The position numbers and the translations under genes are program-made. The notes beneath the pieces are model-generated. The model was not told the origin of the DNA, made no database searches, and worked only from the letters and a program-made list of their open reading frames with translations. Positions 53,701 through 64,000 of a DNA stretch of 64,000 nucleotides are shown in pieces. The stretch's first letter is position 1, and the number at the start of each line of letters is the position of its first letter. The DNA is from Eleusine coracana subsp. coracana (lineage: Eukaryota > Streptophyta > Magnoliopsida > Poales > Poaceae), in NCBI GenBank assembly GCA_032690845.1, contig CM064424.1, positions 47,133,511-47,197,510 on the forward strand, read 5' to 3'.

Positions 53701-56700
53701 GAAATCCCTGTTCACCTTACCATATGCCTTCTCAAAGTCTAGTTTTAGAATTATGCCATCCAACTTTTTCTTATGCATCTCATGAATAGTTTCATGTAGA
53801 ATGACTACACCCTCTATTATATTGCTTCTGGTCATGAATGTAGTTTAAGACGGTTTGATAACCTTTTGAGCTACTAGAGCTATTCTCTTAGTCATGGCCT
53901 TAGTGAAAATCTTGAAACTCACATTCAAGAGACATATGGGTCTAAATTGTTGTATTTTAGTGGCCTTCTTTTGTATTGGTAGAAGTGTAATTATACCAAA
54001 ATTAAGACTAAAAAAAGGCAAGTTGCCTTTATTAAAATAAGAGAAAAGAGCCATGAGATCATCTTTGATAATGCCCCAAAAAAACTGGTAAAACTCATCC
54101 AAAAATCCATCCGGACCAGGTGCTTTGTTATGCTCCATCTAAAAGAATCTATAGTTAGGTTTTCATTTTTAGTAGCAGATACCTAAGGGATGTCATGTCT
54201 CATGGATTCTAACATAGAAAATTTATTTTTCTCATGCTTTCCAAACAGGTATTTATAGTAGTTCGTAATGTATCTTTTTTAAGTTTTCATCACCGTCTAT
54301 TGTCCCCTCCTCTTGATCAAGTTGGAAGATCCTAGTTTTCCTATGCTTGTCATTTGCTATCAATTGAAAATACTCAGTATTACAATCACCAAATAACAAC
54401 TTAGTTGTTTTGGCTCTCTGGTGCCATTCGAGCTCTTCTTCCCTAAACATTTGGACTATAGGCTCCTTTGGACAATGTTTTACGTCCAATTCTAAGGCAC
54501 TTAGGAGCTGCTTTTTGGATTTCTTGTCAAGTTCATCTATTTTCTTAATCAAATCCTCTTTTTTTCTTTTTTGTAGGACCCACTGGCATTTTTAGCCCAA
54601 CCCCTTAGGAATTATCTAAACCTTTGGATCCGAAATTGCAATCATTCTAGTGCTGTTTTGCCTCTCTTTTTATTTTTTCCTCACATCAGCCACCAAATCG
54701 ATGAAACCATACCTTAACAACAAATAGAGTTCAAATTTGAACAATGGTTGTTTGTTAGTGTGGATGCCATTACCGGTATCAAGCAATAGAGGTGTATGAT
54801 CTGATATTTCCCTAGTCAAAGCATGAACAATCGCTAAGGGAAACTTACTTTCCCACTCCATACTAACTAGAATACGGTCAATCCTCTAATAGGTCAGTAC
54901 ATCTCTAGAACTGGGCCAAGTAAATTTTTCGATTTGAAAGATCGAGCTCCCTTAAATCCAAGCCATCGATAACAACATTGAAAAGAAAGGGCAATCTATC
55001 ATTATATTTGTCATTGTTCTTTTCTTGTGGATTTCTAATAATGTTGGAACCACCACCAATTAGAATCAGATGTGTTTCTTTGGTGCAAGTTTGCACCAAT
55101 TCAGCATGAAAATCTTCTTTAAGTAATCTTGGGAAGCTCCATAGACAGCAATTAGGACCTATCGGAATCCATCTACTTTATTCCTTTGGTGGAACTTAAC
55201 ATAGAAGTCTCCTTCATCGATAATACCAATGTCAAATACTTCTAGGTTCACACCTAGAGGTAGGCCACCGGACCACCCATGAGGTTCTGACCAATGCCAT
55301 AGAAATTCCTTGCCCCCACGAATGTTATTCAACATGGTTTTTGAGAAATCTTTCTTCCTCGTTTCACTACGACACTACCGGGTTGGGACTTTGGTTAAAT
55401 CATAAGTAAAACCAGCAATTGCAAACCACATTTTGTCCTTTTTGAAACTGGAGAGCGCTTTCATTAACTCGAGACCGACCTGATATCATTGGCCACCAAA
55501 TAGTTTTTTTTAAGGGACCAAACAGATTACATCCAACCAGCACCTCGCGCCATTAGATAAACCATAATAACCTATACTAGCAAATTAGTTAGCTACAATA
55601 TGTCAATATTATGAGGGTGAAGAGCAAACTTGATCTTATAACATCCATAAAAGTAGTTGGAAAATAAAATAGTTTCCACCCATATTCTATGGAAACCCGG
55701 CCTGATCATGATGCTCCGCAAATAATCCCACTCAACACGGTTGTAGGCCTTCCTCATATCCAGCTTTAGAACACAACATCTGCTATCTCGCCCTCTCCTC
55801 TTCTTCATGCAGTCCATGGATTCATAAGTCGTAATTATATTATCAGTGATCAACCTACCAGGAACAAAAATTGATTGCTCCTCCCCGTTGATCTCCGGTA
55901 GAACACTCTGCAGCCTGTTCGCCAAAACCTTTGATGCAGTTTTGTAGATGACATAACACGGACTGATTGGATGAAACTGTCCCAGCTCCTCTGGCTGGTC
56001 AACCTTTGGTATTAAGATAACGCGTGTCTTGTTAATTGAAGAAGGATCATCTTTACCACTTATGACCTATAACACTGTCAATGTCACCTCTTCTCCACAC
56101 ATGCCCCAGCGGCATTGAAAAAAATGAGCAGGGAAGCCGTCTGGCCTAGGTGTCTTGGTGGGAAACATCTAGAACAGCACCACTCTCACTTATTCCTCGG
56201 TATATGGTCACAATAGATCGGTATTCATCTCCTTGGTGACCTTAACCAGAACACACACTCCAAAACTCTCTCCATATTTTGTGTCCCCTCCACTATATAC
56301 AACTGCTTATAGAATCTTGATGCGAGGTTTCCCATGTCCACCTCGTCTTCTATAATCACTACTTCCGGTCTCTCGAGCTTTGCAATCTTGTTCTTCCTCC
56401 TATGCTGGCTTACCCTCATGTGAAAGAAGTTTGTATTTTTGTCACTCGCCATCAGCCACATCACCCTGGACCGTTGCTTCCACATAATCTCCTCCCTTGC
56501 ATTCAGCTCCACGATCCTGTCAGCTATTTTGAGTACTTCATGCGTTGGTCCTTGTCACAAAGGGGCAAACTGAAGTGTGTCTAGATACTTGTTGAGGTCC
56601 CTCAATTCATGCTTCACATGCCCAAAAGACTCCCGCTCACACTCGCCCGGTCTACTTGACACTGATGCAAGTTTCTCATGTAGTTCCACCATAGTATTTG

Positions 56701-57407
56701 CCTTCCCCTCTTCTAGCCATACCTGAGCCATCAAGGGAAGAAAACCATCGTGTAACTCCCACATCAGCCCATACCTGAGGTCCTTCTACCAACGACGCTA
56801 ACGTTGGCTGCTCTGGTTAGCTGCCCATCATAGCACAATCGGATCATGATCCAATGCCGTGACTATAAGGTGAGTCACTAATGCAGTGGGAACCTAGCAC
56901 ACCACTCTGTGGCCGCCAAAGCCCTGTCAAGTCTCACCCGACAGTAAGCGCCACCAGCCACCTTCTTCCCATACATCCAACTGTGTCCTTTATACCCAAG
57001 GTCATAGAGTTCGCATACATACATCATCTCCTTAAACCATTCAATCTGAGCTCGACTACGCTCCTGAACACCATTGTGCTCAGATCTATCAAGGACCTCA
57101 TTAAATTCTCCTATACAGACCCAGGATAGGGAACATGTCGCTCTCATAAACTTCAGCAAGTCCCACGTCTTGTGACGTTTGGGGACCTGTGTCTCACCAT
57201 ACACACATGTCAGCCTCCATGGTTCTTGCCCTTCTTATGTGATGATAGCATCTATGTGATATTGAGAAAAAGGCAAGATCTATTTTATTATTCCAAAAGA
57301 TGTCTAAGCCACCACTACGGCCCGAGCTACTTACAGCAAACGCACTATCAAAACCGAAAGTAGATTTCAAACCTTCCACCCATGTTCTTCTTGCCATCAA
57401 AGTCTAC

Positions 57408-59318
57408 TGTTGGTGTTTGCTACGCTCTAAAGATAAAATCAGTTAATTTCGCAAACGCATGGAACACCATTATAGAATTTCATCTAGGAGTATTCCAGGG
57501 TATCATATTTCTCCTCAAGGAAGCAAGACGTAAGAGTATCGAGAGTTAACAATCTTATGTCTATAAGGAAATCACCAACCAAATCACAACGGGGATGAAG
57601 ATAATGAGTGGGTAATATTGTGGACGCATCAAGAGAAGACCACACTACATGTATTTAATAGAGAAAGATACAGTTAGTTGGGAGGACAACAAGTTAAGTC
57701 GGATTTCCAAAGTAATGATGTTCTAAAATTTCCAAGACAAACGTCAAGCGTTGCTTCTAGAGCTGCCACCATTTACTAGTGATTCTACGGCTCATGTTTT
57801 GTTCAATTCGGGACACGAAAACAATCCACTAAAATGGGTCAGTAACTAACCTCTTTACTAATGCATATGCTATCGCTTGTCAACCCTGCTTGAAACTTCC
57901 CAAACATGGTGGATTACTAAATGGACGGACAGGGCTATCACCACCTGGCGCCTACCATACAACCCATGGGGACGAATGCATAACCAGCTAGCATTTACAT
58001 AGACACCATGCCTACAGTCACACTAGATATTCTTCTATAGATCTTTGTGAAAGAACAGCCGGGAAATAACTAAGTCTAAAACCCTTACTCAGGACGGCGA
58101 CTCAATTAAGTCCTAGTCAGGAAACCCGTGAACATGTAAATCATGGAAACACTCCCAAAAGTTGCAACTAGGAAACAACTAAAAAGCTTAAGAAGGCACT
58201 ATCAAACTTGGATAAATAAAAGAACAAACATCTTTATATTTAAGGCATAAGTCTTATAGAAGAAAAGATACAAGAGAACTTATACCAAGGCTTCCAAGAC
58301 AAATCCAAAATCCCAAGGAGAAGCTCTCAACCCAAATCTAACTCCCAAGCTAACTATCCTAATCTACATTGTAGAAAAAGTAATGAGAAAGTAGTCTTTT
58401 TTATGTTCTTCTTGATTATTTTCTCCCAAATTATCCACTTTTTATAGGTGGCAATGGGCAGGGAGGTATTTGTAGGTGAAGTGGAGTCGATGGGCCAAAG
58501 TCGGTCCACCGAACGGCGGCATAGGTCGGGCGGTAGGATAGGCTGGGCGGCGAGATAGGTCGGGCAACCGTTAGATTAGGTCGATTCCCGACCCACTCTT
58601 CTTGGATAGCTCAGATGTTGTCTCGATGATGGTTGATAGGTCGGTTTCCACCGACTTTCTTCTTTGAGGGGGGGGGGGGGGGGTAGGCCTCTTGGGCCTA
58701 GTGGGCTGACCACCCCGGGTGGCAACCCAAGGTCGGGCGGCGGCCCATGCCGGGTGGCGGCCTTGGCTGGGTGCTAACCCCTTCCGGGTTGCCTCTTGAC
58801 TTCTCCCGGTTATGCCACTTGATGGCCTTATTTCGTTTATCACTTTTCATCTTTTAGGTACAGGAGGAGAAAACTCCATCGTGGTGGAGTGTTTTGCAGA
58901 ATTGATCGGGTCGGATGACCAGTCGGACAATGATCCCGATTGATCGATCGGCCGGGTGGTCGTTCGAGCAGCCGGTTAGGCTTCCCGTCTTCATTCGGGT
59001 GATAATTCAGATCACTCGGCCGGGTGATGATCTGAGCAGTTGATTACCCTGTCGGCCCCTAATCTGTCGGAAAGATAGGGTCAGGTGCTGATTTCAGCCG
59101 TAATGACCCTATCGGCTGGCTGTTTTACAGTCGTGATCGGCCGATGGAGTATTTCTTCATATTTTTGCATATTTTGGCTATGTATGACCTGCAGACACAT
59201 ATTTCACCAAAACTTGTGGAACTTTATTAGTTTAAGTAAATTTTTATTGAACTAAGGTCTTTACTTTGCATTTCTTAACCGGTTGGTGGCTAGTATTGGG
59301 TTTTATCGGCCGCCAACA
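57408..59318 (-). mobile_element. Solo LTR (1.9 kb), minus orientation
   Basis: The ends TGTTGG...CCAACA are perfect inverted hexamers flanked by tctac at 57403-57407 and 59319-59323. There is no gag-pol. On the minus strand a TATAAAAAG lies at 58446-58438, about 870 bases from the LTR start, consistent with a U3 promoter. A run of 16 G at 58668-58683 lies inside. It is inserted between ORF1 and the endonuclease of the minus-strand LINE. Its right 640 bases and target-site copy recur at 60290 because of the 972-bp duplication. Confidence 0.78.
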
Positions 59319-60624
59319 TCTACCTCAGCTGACGACCACTTCCTAGAGCCCGAGCTCCCATTGGGTTTTGTTCTCTTCTCCCTCCACACTCCTCTACATT
59401 GGTAGGAGCTTCTTCTAGGCAGCTCTTGCCCCTTCCAACTCCTGGGTGTGGTGCATGCTCCACCTTCGGCTTCTCCTGAACACCAGTATCATTGCCTCGG
59501 AAACGAGGGGTTCCCGGCCGCCAGCTACCAACCGGCTCCATCATCTAGGTGTCAAATTGCAAGTCATAATCCCCGTGCTCCCCTATACTGCATTCCATAT
59601 TAGAGTGGCCCATGAAACCACAATGCGCACAAAAGTGAGGAAGCTTCTCATAGGGTAGGCCTCTTGGGCCTAGTGGGCTGACCACCCCGGGTGGCAACCC
59701 AAGGTCGGGCGGCGGCCCATGCCGGGTGGCGGCCTTGGCTGGGTGCTAACCCCTTCCGGGTTGCCTCTTGACTTCTCCCGGTTATGCCACTTGATGGCCT
59801 TATTTCGTTTATCACTTTTCATCTTTTAGGTACAGGAGGAGAAAACTCCATCGTGGTGGAGTGTTTTGCAGAATTGATCGGGTCGGATGACCAGTCGGAC
59901 AATGATCCCGATTGATCGATCGGCCGGGTGGTCGTTCGAGCAGCCGGTTAGGCTTCCCGTCTTCATTCGGGTGATAATTCAGATCACTCGGCCGGGTGAT
60001 GATCTGAGCAGTTGATTACCCTGTCGGCCCCTAATCTGTCGGAAAGATAGGGTCAGGTGCTGATTTCAGCCGTAATGACCCTATCGGCTGGCTGTTTTAC
60101 AGTCGTGATCGGCCGATGGAGTATTTCTTCATATTTTTGCATATTTTGGCTATGTATGACCTGCAGACACATATTTCACCAAAACTTGTGGAACTTTATT
60201 AGTTTAAGTAAATTTTTATTGAACTAAGGTCTTTACTTTGCATTTCTTAACCGGTTGGTGGCTAGTATTGGGTTTTATCGGCCGCCAACATCTACCTCAG
60301 CTGACGACCACTTCCTAGAGCCCGAGCTCCCATTGGGTTTTGTTCTCTTCTCCCTCCACACTCCTCTACATTGGTAGGAGCTTCTTCTAGGCAGCTCTTG
60401 CCCCTTCCAACTCCTGGGTGTGGTGCATGCTCCACCTTCGGCTTCTCCTGAACACCAGTATCATTGCCTCGGAAACGAGGGGTTCCCGGCCGCCAGCTAC
60501 CAACCGGCTCCATCATCTAGGTGTCAAATTGCAAGTCATAATCCCCGTGCTCCCCTATACTGCATTCCATATTAGAGTGGCCCATGAAACCACAATGCGC
60601 ACAAAAGTGAGGAAGCTTCTCATA
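58681..60624 (+). repeat. 972-bp direct tandem duplication, apparently identical
   Basis: Copy 1 is 58681-59652 and copy 2 is 59653-60624. I saw no difference between them by eye; the long minus-strand frames in each translate identically. The unit joins the right part of the solo LTR, its tctac flank and part of LINE ORF1, so it formed after the LTR insertion. The breakpoint shares ggg with the 16-G tract. It may be a very recent duplication or an assembly error. Confidence 0.9.
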
Positions 60625-61254
60625 CTTGACTTGCATCAGGATACTATCCCTCCCCTCTGATGTCAAGGTGACAAAGTGCATGAGCGGTTTCGTAGAGTCA
60701 AGTTCTACCAGAGCTCTGTGGAAGTCACCGTTGCTAGATGCTATTGCTCTTGTATCCACAAATATTAACTTCCCAATCCTGCTAGCCAATTGATCTAGGG
60801 TTTGTGGTGTCCGATACAGATGCGGAACCTTGTGGATTTGCACCCATGTCGGAACCACATGAGGTAGAGATGTTGGCACAACAATGGACCCATCAAATTC
60901 TAGCAGCGTCAATGTGCAGCCCCTAAAGATCCAAGGTCCATCTTCCATTATCCTTTTTCAATCTCCCAGACAGAATACCTAGACGATAAACAAATTCTTC
61001 TCGGTCGCATAGAAAGTCACCTCCCTCGCCTTGTTCCAAGCTGACCTCATCATCATCATCTGTGATGCCTTGCTAAAATCCTTCGTTGTGAGCAACTTGG
61101 TCGTCGCCATCCACTTGACAGTAGTGAGGTTCGATTTATCCTCTTTCCCCAGAAACACATCATCTTTCTTGCTATCACTAAGCTTCAGTTTCCTCAATAG
61201 ATCATCGACATTTACATCCTTCCTCTCCGCCCCGACCTTCAATGACTTCGATGC
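60290..61254 (-). pseudogene. LINE ORF1 (DUF4283 and zf-CCHC_4), frame-disrupted
   Basis: The start is MASKSLKVGAERKDVNVDDL. The DUF4283 region continues (TVKWMATTKLLTTKDFSKAS, ending near 60979), then after a frame change EDGPWIFRGCTLTLLEFDGS, THVQIHKVPHLY-type sequence and a CCHC knuckle CAHCGFMGHSNMEC near 60570. The C-terminal Gly/Arg-rich part (GSWRPGTPRFRGND) follows in another frame to about 60290. It is typical of the nucleic-acid-binding ORF1 of plant LINEs. Confidence 0.8.
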
Positions 61255-61463
61255 CATCTTGCCACCGGAAACCCATGAACCCTCAATCAAAATATGTTAA
61301 GGTCACGCAGCTGACTAGGTCAGCCCCTTAATCAACCCGAGCAGAAGTGATCACAGGTAGAGCACGGTGGATTCCAACGTCAGAATTGCCTCCAACGTAA
61401 AATCATTGTCAGAGCTGTCAAAACCCTAGAAAACTTAGTCATCATGAGGCGAGAAGAATAGAA

Positions 61464-62103
61464 GAGCATCTCCAAGAGATGCCCAAAAATTAGCCCCAAA
61501 AACCTCCTTTTGGGTCATCCCAAAAATTATTAACCCAAAAAAGCAATCCCTCCTCCAACAGTTACTCTATTTTTTGTTACCAAAAACTTTAAACCTCCTT
61601 GAAGCTGCCTGTTGAAGTGGCGATTGCCTAGGCAATGAAACCGGTCGACGCCGTCTACGAATTGATGTGTAGGGTGCAGGAGGGTGACGTGATCAGGCCA
61701 GCAGGCAGGTGCTGGGTAACTTTTTCATGGCTTCGATGCAGGCCAGCAGCACTATGATTCAAGCAGGCGGTCCGTAGAGGGAAGTCGGTGCTCGTCGAGG
61801 GTTGGCAACGATCTTCGATGTAGAGATGCTCGTTCTCAAGCCAGCAGTCGTCGAAAGCAGTGCCAGTGCCATGGAGCCTCACGCTAACCACAAGCAAAAA
61901 AATGGCAGCAAACATTCCATATACATAGAAGACAAGGATTGGGGTCACGTATGCCTGCGCCAAATTTAGCTTAATTTGACGTCGGATTTGGTGCTATGAA
62001 AAATTTGGGAGTGTTTTAGAGGAGCTGTTGGAGTGCATTATTCCTTCCTTTCCCAATAATTTTGATTTAGGTGAGGTTTTTTTGGCCTCTTTTGGATATG
62101 CTC
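61464..62103. mobile_element. MITE-like element with GAGCATCTCC ends
   Basis: The left end GAGCATCTCCAAGAGATGCC and right end, complement GAGCATATCCAAAAGAGGCC, are imperfect inverted repeats of a type common in grass MITEs. Interior caaaaattagccccaaaaac and related AT-rich blocks occur on both sides of a GC-richer middle (61600-61900). No clean target duplication could be assigned, so the superfamily is open. Confidence 0.5.
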
Positions 62104-62717
62104 TAATGGTCTTGATTGAGTACTGTCTTGCCTTCCTCTGCAACGCAGGCCCGTATCGTCATCCATCTGGGCGACCGAATAGGGTCCCCAAAATATTGGG
62201 CTCCCAAATTTCTACTGCTTGAGATTATTAGGCCCAGATAGACAAAGCTTAGAAAATAGACCAGCCCACAAAGCCTGTTGCTGCCGGTCTCTCCTGCGCC
62301 AGTTGACTGACAGAACAATTCGCTTCCTGCAAAGATCGATCCTTGTAGGTGCGGCGGCGCTTCATCTTCCTACCAGGTGCGGCGGCGCCTCACCCAGTAT
62401 TCTGATCATCTCTCAGTTCCATCACGGTTAGTTCATGAACCAATTTTCTCTCTTTCTTGCCGTCCAATGGAAATACTATTAGCAATTTGTTGCTGATCGT
62501 TCATCGATCTCCTCAGGATACAGATTCTGATAAAACTGTCGTGGGGGATACCTGGAATTAAATTTTACAAAGTCCACACCATCACATTAATTCAGGTAAG
62601 ATCAAAACTCATTTTCCCCTTTCTTGCGCAAATGCATTGCTTGAACGTCTCTGACCCTAGTTAGTTTTGTTCTGTTTTATGTTTGTGAAACAGGGAAGCA
62701 TTTTTTTTTTTTTAATC

Positions 62718-64000
62718 ATGTATCCTAAAGTTAGAAAATATGATTCTGGTTCTAAAAAGCGCAAGAAGAAACAGAGGCTTGAAGTGCTTGCTCAGAAACA
62801 AAGGGGTGCCCTTGATAGGTTTGTTGTTAAAAAAGGTCAAAGTATTGCAGGAAATCAGAGTCTTGTGGCAAATGATGGAAGTCATGGTGGTAACACAACT
62901 GATGCCGAGGCTGACACTTCTGAAATTCTTGCTAATCCTAACAATGCAGAATCTCACGCTTCAGAGGTTGATGAAGTTCAGGAGAACACCAATGGTGTTG
63001 ATGCTACTCTCGATGGATCAGATAATGCAGAAAGTAACAATGATCTGGGCGTTCCTTTCCAGCCGAATATTTTTGATCCAAGATATTGGGATTCACTTGA
63101 TCAGAAAGCGGTTGACATTTTACTCTGCAAGGGTCCTGAAAGAGACTTGTCTATTCAGAAAGGTCCTAAAGATAAATTTTTTAGAAGGTTTTCTGCAGCA
63201 CATTACACCAGAGCTCTACCAAATGGAGAGAAGTGTGACAGAGAATGGCTGGTATATTGCAAAGAGCTTGATATAGTATTTTGTTTTTGTTGCAAGTTAT
63301 TAAGGAAAGGACAAGCAAAAGGTGCGCTATCGAGGGAAGGCTTCAATGATTGGTCACATCTTAGCGCAAGACTTAATGAGCATGAAACTAGTGCAGAGCA
63401 TTGTGCGAATATGGCCACTTGGCACGACATGCGTCTCAGGTTTGATAAAAATCAAACAATTGAGAAACTGGTTTTTCAAATGCACTAGAATATGCAAAAG
63501 AAGCTGCACGAAAAATGGATATTGAGACAGCATTTCCTACCAAATGCAATATCAAAAGAAAACAACAATTTGATGAGACCCATGATGATGCTTCTACTGT
63601 TGCACAATCTGTAGAGGAGCCACTTAGAGTCTGTTACTTCCTACTGGTTATTGATCAAGCTACTGCTTCGCTTACTATTATGTGTGTGTGTGTGTGTGTG
63701 AACAGCCTTGCTTCACGTACTAGGTGCTTTGAACAATGCAAGGGATGTGAAAATACTTTTGGGTTCTTATTCACTTCATATAAATTGTGTTCTTTAGATG
63801 AGGAGAGTTTGATGTGTTCTTGTGGTCATCTTAAGGCTGCACTTAAAAATGGCAAACATTCTGATACTGATGGCAAAGAATTATATGGCACAGAATTTTG
63901 CTAGCTACCCTGGTGATTGTTGCATCTGCAGAGCAGAGCTTTTCAAAATTGAAGTTGTTAAAATCATATTTGCTCAATACTACGACTCAAGAAAGGCTCG
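62718..64000 (+). pseudogene. hAT transposase (TTF zinc finger, DUF4371/hATC type), internally deleted
   Basis: The N-terminal part (62718-63488) starts MYPKVRKYDSGSKKRKKKQR and holds the TTF-type zinc finger: DPRYWDSLDQKAVDILLCKG, RRFSAAHYTRALPNGEKCDR, then EWLVYCKELDIVFCFCCKLL and WSHLSARLNEHETSAEHC. A stop at 63486-63488 follows. In another frame (63515-63904) comes a late segment with FGFLFTSYKLCSLDEESL and KNGKHSDTDGKELYG. The hATC dimerisation motif VASAEQSFSKLKLLKSYLL runs to the window edge. The several hundred residues carrying the catalytic acidic residues are absent, and a (TG)10 run interrupts the C-terminal part. Confidence 0.8.
63681..63700. repeat. (TG)10 microsatellite
   Basis: Twenty bases of TG repeat inside the hAT transposase remnant. 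They replace family sequence with a Cys-Val run in the local frame. Confidence 0.95.

Larger units (their letters stand above)
48000..55480 (-). pseudogene. LINE ORF2 on minus strand, split by a solo LTR
   Basis: Read leftward: endonuclease (about 55460-54670; WHWSEPHGWSGGLPLGVN, NIIRNPQEKNNDKYNDR, LTREISDHTPLLLDTGNG), then the linker (54552-54253; EWHQRAKTTKLLFGDCNTEY). The RT N-terminus follows (54138-53845; KAPGPDGFLDEFYQFFWG). After the 3.58-kb LTR insertion at 53591-50012 come KKGLRQGDP, a YSDD active-site variant (about 49620) and zf-RVT (48468-48022; MWLDRNDMVFRGSN). RT reading continues across the LTR once one copy of the gtcca duplication is removed. Stops, frameshifts and a 218-bp-offset duplication are present. 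No 3' poly(A) is seen, so the 3' end is truncated. Confidence 0.85.
55590..61440 (-). pseudogene. Second minus-strand LINE: ORF1, endonuclease, partial RT; split by solo LTR
   Basis: Read leftward from the 5' end near 61440: ORF1 (about 61254-60290), then a solo LTR and duplicated block. The endonuclease follows (57400-56830; MARRTWVEGLKSTFGFDSAF, SSSGRSGGLDIFWNNKID, WVCIGEFNEVLDRSEHNG, YCRVRLDRALAATEWCARFP). Next are the linker (56764-56225; IMWKQRSRVMWLMASDKNTN) and the RT to about 55593 (RLITDNIITTYESMD, CVLKLDMRKAYNRVEWDYL). The downstream RT palm and zf-RVT are missing. The N-terminal part of the endonuclease is also missing between ORF1 and MARRTW. Stops and frameshifts are present. Confidence 0.83.
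62146..64000 (+). mobile_element. TTF-type hAT transposon remnant, right end outside the window
   Basis: It probably begins at CAGGCCCGTATCG (62146), followed by cccaaaatattgggctccca as in other TTF-type hAT elements. It contains the transposase remnant from 62718. A short imperfect direct repeat, aggtgcggcggcgc, at 62348 and 62375 lies in the leader. The second terminus and target duplication are beyond 64000. Confidence 0.55.

Noticed and set aside
61464..62103. Mutator-type element
   Set aside because: The ends are inverted and the interior is partly GC-rich, but no 9-bp target duplication matches, so only MITE-like is claimed.

Overview
The window is nuclear DNA from a grass (Poaceae, probably a panicoid such as a maize, sorghum, sugarcane or millet relative; this is an inference). 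The reasons are a coiled-coil NB-ARC-LRR immune receptor of grass type with an intron inside the NB-ARC, Tourist and Stowaway MITEs with typical grass ends, Ty1/copia and long-LTR elements, CACTA and hAT transposons, tRNA-derived SINEs and many L1-type LINEs with a C-terminal zf-RVT domain. There is no bacterial or organellar signal, no CRISPR array and no rRNA gene.

Only two host genes can be supported. One is an apparently intact 960-residue CC-NB-ARC-LRR receptor (exons 1701-2524 and 8755-10813, + strand). Its single coding intron is 6.2 kb and is filled with mobile DNA: two Tourist MITEs, a decayed copia pol gene and a 5'-truncated LINE. The other is a single-exon DUF1635-family gene (34887-35636, + strand) with a TATA box and GC-rich coding sequence. 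Everything else recognisable is mobile DNA or its debris.

Layout. 1-1.7 kb: retroelement debris and a putative NLR leader. 1.7-10.8 kb: the NLR. 11.5-12.4 kb: a diverged duplicate of 33.0-34.0 kb. 12.6-14.4 kb: a non-autonomous hAT with nested insertions. 15.6-22.3 kb: a full-length L1-type LINE with a 15-bp target duplication and an ORF2 broken by four nonsense codons but no detected frameshift. 23.35-25.04 kb: a hAT-like element holding a putative CACTA-like element with a 417-bp tandem duplication. 25.2-31.1 kb: a decayed copia element whose 5' LTR has lost its promoter. 31.8-34.0 kb: MITEs and duplicate B. 34.7-35.6 kb: the DUF1635 gene. 36.3-41.0 kb: LINE and SINE insertions, several with exact or near-exact target duplications. 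41.86-46.08 kb: a CACTA element split by a LINE. 46.35-46.94 kb: a hAT MITE. 47.2-61.4 kb: three LINEs in different orientations, two of them split by solo LTRs (50.01-53.59 kb and 57.41-59.32 kb), plus an apparently identical 972-bp direct duplication. 61.5-64 kb: a MITE-like element and a broken TTF-type hAT transposase that runs off the window.

The genes do not form a pathway. The main content is a layered insertion history that can be ordered from nested target-site duplications and from empty sites in the 11.5/33 kb duplicate pair. No clearly new molecular system was found. The items most worth checking are the TE-loaded NLR intron, the LINE nonsense-codon pattern, the 15-bp micro-insertion with its paralogous empty site, and the 972-bp perfect duplication, which may be an assembly artefact.
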